Shown in pieces: positions 56,321 through 64,000 of a stretch of DNA of 64,000 nucleotides. The notes below the pieces were generated by a model that was not told the origin of the DNA, made no database searches, and saw only the letters and a program-made list of their open reading frames with translations. This DNA is from Purpureocillium takamizusanense (taxonomy: Eukaryota > Ascomycota > Sordariomycetes > Hypocreales > Ophiocordycipitaceae). The translations under genes were made by a program, and so were the position numbers. The stretch is taken from assembly GCF_022605165.1 (NCBI RefSeq), contig NC_063074.1:771501-835500 (forward strand), written 5' to 3'. Numbering within the stretch: the stretch's first letter is position 1; every line of letters begins with the position of its first letter.

Positions 56321-58140
56321 TCCCAGATGCTTGCCTTGGTGGCGGTGGCACATCTGCCCTCGTGCCCCATCGCGTCTTGTCTGTGCACGGCGTGGAGGTG
56401 GAGGCGGGCACTTGCGCACAGACAAAACAGAGCACGTCCGCCCGGCTCCTTCCTCCTCCGCCACTGTCTCTGGCCGGCGCGACCTCATCCCTCATTCAGA
56501 TCGGCAGGCGCGCGCGTGAGTCTGCTCTACTGGCTGTTGCCGTGGCGCGGGGTCGTGCTTCCTGGCAGCGCAGAGGCTCCGGGCCCGAGGCCAACCCGCT
56601 CGGCAATCACCAAAAGTTTGTTGGGTTTTACAATGCCATGGCGCCTCAAAGCCAACTCCTCTCAACACACGTCGTGTTGTCAAACTCGACGATGCGGAGC
56701 GTCGAGTGATCCACTTGCGTCAATATCAAGTGCAGCGACTATCGATTGGACCGAGGAGAGCTCGACCGGGGCTCTCGGTGACCCTATCCGGCGCAAGCAG
56801 GTCAGGACTCAGGAGCCAGGAGACATGGCCGACGGCTTCTTCAACAGCCCGTCGCGGCAATAGCCCATATTAACATCACTGTGGGCGCTACTCCGTACTA
56901 ACTACTACGACTATTGCGTATGTACTTGCCACGCCGGAAACAACGCCAAGCCGACGCTCCTGGATCTTGACCTGAACAAGGGTTAGTAACTTGGTGGGTG
57001 TGCCGACCGGGGGTTCATTCATCTGACGCAAGGCTATTACAGAAGCCCTGGAGTAAGATACCTTGTACTCAAACCCACCTGGCCAGTTCAATGGTGACCA
57101 AACTCGCTCGTTCTCGTACCTGGCTCACTCACCTGCGAGGGTGTGTGCCGTTGTTGCGCGTCGCGGCCTGCATAACGGCTGAATGCGCGATGTAGCGCTG
57201 CACCACTGCCGCACGAAACCTTGGGCTCGACACAAAGGGCTGCTACCTTGTCTGCGTCCCACGTCGTTGGCGGGTCGGAGACCGGTGCTGGCTTGACTGG
57301 CCCCCGATGTCTTGTCTCGAGGGACGGAGAGGTGACACAGTGCCTGCATGAGCCCACCCAGCCGCCACATCCAACCAGAGGGCACTGCCATGGGCATGCA
57401 AGACGTGCAGCGTCGCTCACCAGGGCAGTCAGTGATTTCGTGCCGGGCCAGGCTGCCGGGCTGCGCGCGACGGCATCGGCACAAGCCTGCAGTTGGTCAA
57501 GGAGATATCAAACCAACAGCGGTGGTGCGGTGCAGTGCAGTGCCTACTAGGTTATCCTGCGCACAACACTTCGTACGGAGCGTTCATGGCGTCGACACCC
57601 TTGCTGCCCTGCCATATGTGGAGGTGTCGACTAGTTGCAGGGCCAAAGTCGTGATTCCACTCGCTCGGATCGGATGCCTTTGTCCCTGGCTTCGAGTCCT
57701 GGCGATGGCGGCTACTGCGCAAATAACTGACTTACTACCTACATGTACTTCGTACACAAACTCACTTTCTTCCCGGTGCAAGGCAAGTCACCCTGGTCCC
57801 TTCAAGCTGACCCATGGCGGCCACCCAATCGATCTTCCTCCTGTGATCAACGTGGGCGACCGGGGGTCCAATCGTGGAAGCGGCGTCGCCTGGGTCCATT
57901 GGCCCAAGAGTTCCATTGAGCCCCGTTTGTGAACCGTCTGGAGCAGCCACCGATACCCACCGCGACCCAACGGGTGTCGCGGTGGACCCTTATCAGCCCC
58001 AAGCGCGGCTGGGGGGCAGCCACTCACCCACTCGACCTCGAGAGTCCCACCTCATCCCACTTGCACTGGACGTCAGGCTCGCTCGCCCAGCCGTTGTGCC
58101 GTCACGCAAAAGGCGGAGTGATGGCCATTTTGCCCTGCGT

Positions 58141-58165
58141 TGCCCTGCCCTGCCCTGCCCTGCCC
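58141..58165. repeat. (TGCCC)5 microsatellite
   Basis: Five perfect tandem TGCCC units, with one more TGCCC ten bases upstream; reverse complement of the GGGCA repeat at 36276. Confidence 0.9.
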
Positions 58166-58817
58166 TGCCGCGCCGCGCCGCAATGTCTGCAGCATCCTTG
58201 ACTGACACACAAAGTCTTTAGCTGGGCCGACGGGAGCTCATTAGGCTATGGGCCGCGCCATGGGGGCCCGTAATCCGCAACGAGGGGCCTCCATGGGTAC
58301 CGAGTACCTCGATACCTTGGCGGGCTCATCAGGCACAGGCACCTTCCTTACCTTAGAAAGTACTAAACTAGAGTAATAAGTCCTTGTACGACTTGACACT
58401 CGCTCGTTGCCTCGGTCGTAACCAGCGCCTGCTCGTTTGACATCTTCTTTTCTTCCGCCTTGATCAAAACTGCCTGATTCCTCTGTCTGCTACTCTCGTC
58501 ATACCCTTCGTACTTTCTTCATCCTCGGACCACCTCCGCTTTGTCGCTCTCCGATACCCGTTTTCCCCAGATTCACCGTGTCCGTGGCGTCTCATATTGT
58601 TGCCTCCCCCCCTCTCAATCCAGCCACGCCACAGGCCATCGACCAACACGTTGCTTTCTTGGCTTGCTTGCGGCGCCCCCGCCCGCTCGTCGATCCACGG
58701 GCATGAATGTCTGCTTCATCAGTGACAACCGCTCGCAACTTCTCCCGAAACCACCGTCACCGCCCCATCTTGGCCGCCCGTGGACAAGATAACCGCCAGC
58801 CGGGGCCTGAGAGGACG

Positions 58818-61490
58818 ATGGATGACGTCGTGGAGCTCGTCCTGACGCCTTTCAAGGACGTCGTGGAAAAGGGCAGACTTGCCGCGCACAATGCGGGCGA
58901 CTCGCAACCCATGCTCAAGGCCGCCCTTGCGCTTGTCAAGGAGGGAGAGCGAGCTCTGAAGCGCATAGAGCCTTTGTGCAAGAAGCACCTCGACGAGTAC
59001 GGAACAGGCTTCGTCGATGCGCTCAAAGAAAATGGTAATGATCAACCAACAAACGTCGACCCGACTCAGACCCTTGGAGATAGGGGGGAAAAGGACTCAC
59101 GGCTGATTTTACCCACAGACGCCCTAGGCAACTACCGCACGGAGCTAACAGACCTGCTCTGGGAGTTCGATGACTACGTCGAGGCCGACAACTTCGATGG
59201 CGACAAATACGCGGAGCTACAGGGGGTTTCCCGCAAGGTCGCCCCTAGAGTATACGACATCCTCATGCGAATGAAGCTCGAAGCTCCCGCGCAGGGCACA
59301 GCAAATCTCTTCATGTCGCAACTGTCGCCTCCTTCGTCGCCTCATTCCATGCACCCAAACTCGCTTCTTAACACTCCACGAGACATGTATAGACCCGTCA
59401 TCATGTCGCCCCCTAACAGGGACTCGTTCAGCAGCTCCCAGACGGGCTCTCTTCCGGACATTACTACGGTAGAAGATGCAAACAATCAGCTTCAGTGGTT
59501 AATGAGCAATCAAGCCGCGCGCAGTCGCGAGGGCTCCATGGACGCGCTCGGTCTCAGACGATCGCCGGCCCCGGCAGAGCAGCCACCAAATCCACCATCG
59601 GCGAATCCGTGGGATCCTCGCATCACGACGCTCTCCGACGATGGTCGATCCGAGTACAGCCCTGTTGAAAGGCGCCCGATGCTCCTCAGACCCGAATCAC
59701 CTGTCGATCCTGCCATCTCCCCTTTAAGCCCCGCCCGAGACCACGGCAACGTCCCGCGTAAGGGATCGAATGCCAGCGATTATGAGTCCGACGACCGACG
59801 ACAGTCCTCGAGTAGCAGTGCTTACTCGTCAGGTTCCTTCTTCGGGCACTCCCACAGAGCAAGATCCTCAAACATCACCATGCCCATCCCGGAGGAGGAG
59901 CTAGTTGAACACTCCGTCAAGCCCCTGCCTCAAGTGCCTTTGGCTCGCTATTCTCCGATGCCTCCGCCATCCCACCCCCAAATACCGCGCAAGATGTCTG
60001 CCGAGTCTCGCAGCTCCGCCGGCGCCCCTCGCCATCAGCTCATTGTTGTCAACAGTGCTCCCGCCGCCAGCACGCCGCCGCCAGTACCACCCATTCCCGA
60101 GAATTACGTCACGCAGTTTGAACAACCTCGCAGTCCCTATTCTCCTAGTAATGCTACGCCAGAAGCCCAGGTCGCCTCGCCAGTCGCGCCAGTCGCGCCC
60201 ATCGCGATAACCGGACATTTCGACAATGGCCTCATTCCGGTTGAGACCCAGAGTACGAGCCGGTCGTCAGGCACGTACACACCGGGGCACGACTGCACCA
60301 TTGGAGCGTCTGCGTCATTTTATCACCATAAAGGGTTTTGCGAAGGCGCCAAAGAGGTCATCAGGGGCGACGTCGGGGTCAAGAAGGCCCAGAAGCCGGT
60401 GAGGCGGACGCTATCGAGGGTCGTGGCGAGATGCACTGGTTGTTTGTATGAGCTTGACTTTGCGCAAGTCGAGATCGATGTGAACATGCAAGGTGAGTCT
60501 GCACCCGAGTGACTTTCCATGATGATCCATTAGCTGATGGGAATCTGCAGACGAGGGAAACTTTAGCAAATGTGACGTTGGTTATCGTCTCCGCTTCTTA
60601 CAGAAGAGCCATTTGCCCGCAAAGAGAGTCGACGACGTCTTGTACGCCTGTCTATTTTGCATTCACGAAGGTCGCACACTGGACGAGAGCGATGCAACCG
60701 TCTTCTTCACCACTCGTGCTCTCTTCAGCCATCTGGCCCGCCACCCCCGGCCACTACCCGTCGTCCCGGGTGTCACCGTTGTGGAAACGCCCGACATACC
60801 ACCACAACTGCGGAACAATTACGACCTTCACTTTTCCAAACCTCCTGCACCGCATCCAGCCAAGGGGCACGCAGCAGAACTATCGGGGCTTCCTACGGGA
60901 GTTGCCAAGGAGCAGGCGCGGAGGATTTATGGGCAGAGGCTTCTATACGACCGCACCGAGGCTCTGGAACTCGCTCAGGGTGCCCGCATCAGTGGTATCA
61001 AATGGCCGCCCAAGTATAACGGCGAGTGGATTTTTGCATGGCATGACGGCGTTTTTGCCTCAGTCCCAACAGACGTCATCAAGCTCGACAGACCGTTGTC
61101 CTCCGAGATCAAAATGGGGGGAACGAGCCACGTCAAGGCGAGAGCAAAGTGGAAGTTTGCACCCAAGGACAAGGAAAAGGGAGACTGGCTCAAGTTCGAC
61201 AAGAACGAAGTCATTACTAACATCGGCTGTAAGAATCGAACTGTCGGCTGGCTAAGGATGAAGCATCTTATTAACATTAATTAGGGTCGCACTCCGACCA
61301 CTGGTGTTGGTCCGGCACGAACGCCAAGGGCAAATGGGGCATCTTTCCCCAGGCTTTCATCGATCACCAGACAGTGTCACAAGAGCAGGCGACGGACCGT
61401 TCGTCTGACCGCGCGAGCTTACTGTCTCATGAGAGGCCAAGAACCGCCGGCATATTGTCCAAGTTCTCGGCTCGGAGACCTTCGAGCTGA
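58818..61490 (+). CDS. SH3-domain protein with N-terminal helical region and Cys/His motif
   Basis: Fungal protein of unknown function, probably a cytoplasmic scaffold. Exons are 58818-59034, 59119-60492, 60551-61228 and 61285-61490, giving 824 residues. An in-frame ATG at 58707 would add 37 residues; 58818 (MDDVVELVLTPFKDVVEKG) is chosen because conserved-looking sequence begins there. Residues about 1-115 are helical (LKAAQ-like ALALVKEGERALKRIE; YRTELTDLLWEFDDYVEADNFD). Next is a long Ser/Pro-rich linker. A C-x2-C (511/514), C-x2-C (564/567), H-x3-H (591/595) arrangement follows. The SH3 domain is at the C terminus (KWKFAPKDKEKGDWLKFDKNEV... GWSHSDHWCWSG... GKWGIFPQAFI). The last intron splits the SH3 tryptophan codon. 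The first intron is 84 nt, a multiple of three without stops. Confidence 0.85.
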
Positions 61491-64000
61491 GCAAATGGTC
61501 GATGAGCGCGAACGGGCACTGGCCGTTGGACAGAGTCGCATCGAAGGCTCTACTGGCGCGACGTGAGTGACCACTTCTGGTCACCGGGGAAGAGTACGGC
61601 ACGCGCCTCTCGCCTTGCGCCTGCAGATGCGCCGATAGGGTCGCCGAAGGTGCAGTGCAAGTAGTAGCGCACTGCTTGTAGAGTACATGGCCCGGGGTGA
61701 GAGGCAACGAGTGATGACGGAGAAAATAGCTGGCGTTTGGAGTGTGTGGTGTGGTTGTTACGACTTGTGTTGTGTTGGACTGATACCCTATACCTCTTCC
61801 CATTCTTGCAACTTGGTGTGGTCGCAGTTGTTTGTCTATAGACGCATGCTCAGGGTGCGTGCATGTGCAGTGCACGTGCTCCGCAACAGGTGACGGACAC
61901 GCGATAGCTTTTCTGGCGCGTTGCTGCATGACAGCTCGTGGGTAACTGAGCGGTCTTACCCCCACTGTACCTGTCTCTCTCGCCGTCATCTGTGTAGTGC
62001 TGCATCATAACTCGTCCATGTGGACGGTGAGGCTTCCCCGCTGCTCATGTCAAAGGCCGGCAGTCCGAGCGCGTGGATGGATGGACACGTCAAAGGTGAT
62101 ACGGCACGAGCGACGTGCGTATTCGCCGACCAACGTGCGTTTCCTGTGCGCTGCTTGCCTGCCCGTCCGTGTGTACGCATGCATGTACTTTGTCCTTCCG
62201 TGTCCAGTAGTAATAGAGTGACAGGCGAGCACACCCACGAGGCTGCAATACTACATTGTACTTGGTATGTACGAACTTCGCAGCAGAGCAGGACTGTGGT
62301 GCTCGGCCGCCACGACGTGCTGTGTGTCTCACTACGCGCGCCAGGGGGGAGCGGAAAGGAAGCACTACCCGAGGTAGTGGCGCCGGCGCAGACGACGAAC
62401 TTGCGAGGTTTCTCGAAGGGCGAGCTGAGCCAATACAGACTTGCCAACGTACTTGATACACAGGGCCGATGCGTACAAACGCAGGAGTATCCTGTATCCT
62501 GCGCTACTACAAGTGACGTATTCGAAGATGGCGGGCACGAGACCTGCTCGGCCAGCACCGACATGGGGGTTCGTTCGTGTGGGGTGGTACCGTGGTAGTA
62601 GGTATTTGCAGAGGAACGGATGCGACCGCCTTCCAAGAAAACCCACAAGAAAGTGGACGTAGTAACTACCTAGTACTGTAGCAGTAGACCGTCGTAGACG
62701 TATTTGTTGTCTCGGATCGATTGGAGAAGACTCGGCACGCAGCGTGACCGGTACGCCCTAGCCTCCCTCTCGGCCTTCCATTCCGTCGGCCGACGCGTCA
62801 AAGAACCTAATAATAATTCCCGTTTTCTCTCTGTTGTGAGCTGTGCGAAGTACATGAAAGCAAGCATCGGGGGGAGGGGCCAACACATACTGAAGGCTCT
62901 TTGCGACAAGCGTTTACCTCTTTTTCTTCCTTGATGTTCCCTTTTTGGGGGTCTCTCTTTTTGTTTGCTATCGTTGAGATGTCGTTGTTGCGAGTCGTTG
63001 TGGGATCGAGAGGCGGCGACCATCAACATCTCCTGCAAGTCCCCGCGGCCACCAGCTCGGCCGTATCCAAAGGGCGCGAGCAGAAGTGGAATGAGTGGAA
63101 TGAGCTCATCGCCCGCCTAATGCGAGACACGGCGGCCGAGGTTCCACCAGCGACTCAAGTCTAGGCGGGCGCACTGAGCTTCTTTCTGGTTGGCGATAAT
63201 GGTGATCGATCACGCGCCGGGGTTTTGCTCCGTTTCTTTTACGCGTGGTCGTGCGAAGGCCAGCTGTAGGGCGTGGTGTGAAAGAAGATGGGGGTGGGGG
63301 CCCTTGGGTTGACAGACAACACAACAAGAGTCAAGTTTCGTGCCATGTGTAGCCCTGCCTTTGGTTCGCGCCGAGGAGGCAAGGCAGGGCAGGGTTCGCA
63401 GGCGAGAGGGAGGAGCATGGGAGGAGCATGGGTTCGCTGGCTGGTGTCTTGGCATCGAAACCGTCTTGCAGCTCCTCTCTGTCCACCCAAGCCATGTGTC
63501 GTCACCTACGGCCCCAAAGGGATCCGTGAAACGCCAGGTTGGAGGTCGCACGGACCGGGAGTGTGTGCACGACACCGGGTCACTGCCGAGCGCCAAGGCA
63601 GTAGTTACGTTACCTGGTTCTCGCATGCGACGTGGAGTCTTGGGAGCTTGCCACTAGGCACGACCAGGGGGAGTAGTACTGCCTTTCAGTTGGGAGATGC
63701 ACCCACCACTAGCCTCCGCGATACCGTGGTTTAGCAAGTGCCGACCTGGCTAAATGTAAGCTGGCCTCAATGCATAAAGGCAAATACGAGGGCAGAGTTA
63801 AGGCACCAGATTAGGTTTCCCGGCAGTTGAGCGAAGGAGGAAACGAGGCTGGGTCCGAGACGAGGGACTCTGAGATGGCGTCTGAGAGTCCCTTGCACCC
63901 CGTCTGTGCGCCGCCTTGCCAAGCAAGTGAGTCGGACCCCGCGCGTGGAAGATGATTCTTTTTCTTCTTCCTGCCCTCCTCCCAAAGTCGCCTCTCGGCC
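61491..64000. other. Mostly gene-free right end of the window
   Basis: 2.5 kb in which open frames overlap on all strands without domains. Only the short frame at 62979-63164 has codon choice reminiscent of coding DNA. The frames near 63,300-63,700 look spurious. Confidence 0.45.
62979..63164 (+). CDS. Possible small protein or 3' exon, unrecognised
   Basis: An ATG-started frame of 61 codons; an upstream in-frame ATG at 62934 would add 15 more. The last 40 codons favour G or C at third positions and end with a polar helix-like segment (KGREQKWNEWNELIARLMRD) before VPPATQV. I do not recognise a family. It could be a small gene, the last exon of one whose 5' part is not resolvable, or chance. 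No function is proposed. Confidence 0.25.
   Translation: MSLLRVVVGSRGGDHQHLLQVPAATSSAVSKGREQKWNEWNELIARLMRDTAAEVPPATQV

Larger units (their letters stand above)
55020..58817. other. Gene-free region upstream of the SH3 gene
   Basis: 3.8 kb with numerous short, domain-free open frames. The part 56,090-56,320 is a TACCTACC/TAGGTA island with TACGAAGTA at 56105-56113 and TACTTCGTA at 56138-56146; further copies are at 55564-55572 and 57746-57754, and TACTCCGTA at 56889-56897. (TGCCC)5 lies at 58141-58165. The last 400 bases are pyrimidine-rich, consistent with a transcript leader. Confidence 0.5.

Noticed and set aside
61986..62648. Overlapping 190-220 codon frames on both strands at the right end
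   Set aside because: Neither strand shows a domain or codon preference, and both cannot be real; no splice signals tie them to a neighbour.
1..64000. Transposon or repeat-induced point mutation tracts
   Set aside because: No transposase or reverse-transcriptase motif, no long terminal or inverted repeats, and no extended AT-biased decayed block was seen.

Overview
The window is nuclear DNA of a filamentous ascomycete (Pezizomycotina, most likely Sordariomycetes and probably Hypocreales; the order is inferred, not proven). The evidence is short GT-AG introns (41-123 nt, many with CTRAC-type branch points), GC-rich third codon positions, 0.3-5 kb intergenic spaces, and families typical of this group: an Iml1 and an Lst4 orthologue, a Sit/Mir-type siderophore transporter, a C2H2 plus fungal-specific-domain regulator, and a WSC-bearing GH16 wall enzyme. 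I found no rRNA, tRNA, transposon, CRISPR array or secondary-metabolite core enzyme. Seventeen protein genes are supported. All but three (lst4, the GMC oxidoreductase and pex12, plus an SDR that also needs no intron) require splicing, and every spliced model keeps reading frame across its junctions.

Layout: 1-4030 (-) 5' two thirds of iml1, a TORC1 inhibitor cut by the left edge; 5615-7183 (+) CDF zinc transporter; 7825-9073 (+) tartrate/D-malate-type dehydrogenase; 9074-14130 long gene-free leader region; 14131-17745 (+) lst4 (FNIP family); 18260-21015 (-) dbp10 RNA helicase; 21439-22236 (+) DNAJC8/Spf31-like J protein; 22821-24539 (-) mitochondrial chaperone mdj1; 25065-26015 (-) short-chain dehydrogenase; 27034-27654 (-) SAP30-like histone deacetylase subunit; 28233-30194 (-) secreted GMC oxidoreductase; 33182-35191 (+) siderophore transporter; 38005-41212 (+) C2H2 transcription factor; 42251-44057 (+) F-box protein; 44242-44887 (-) hotdog thioesterase; 45574-46860 (+) pex12; 47591-49599 (+) GH16 glucanase with WSC domain; 50129-51253 (-) metallophosphoesterase; 52368-55019 (+) anoctamin/Ist2-like protein; 58818-61490 (+) SH3-domain protein; 61491-64000 mostly gene-free.

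Most of these are unrelated housekeeping genes, and I see no operon-like cluster and no convincing undescribed multi-gene system. Three relationships are worth noting. Two TORC1 regulators (iml1 and lst4) lie 10 kb apart. Two J-domain genes face each other tail to tail. A secreted oxidoreductase and a siderophore transporter share a 3 kb divergent promoter region carrying a GATA cluster, two TATA boxes and one exact match to the iron-repressor (SreA/Fep1) consensus. The most striking non-genic signal is a short palindrome-like motif, TACTTCGTA or TACTCCGTA, repeated at least twelve times and only between genes.
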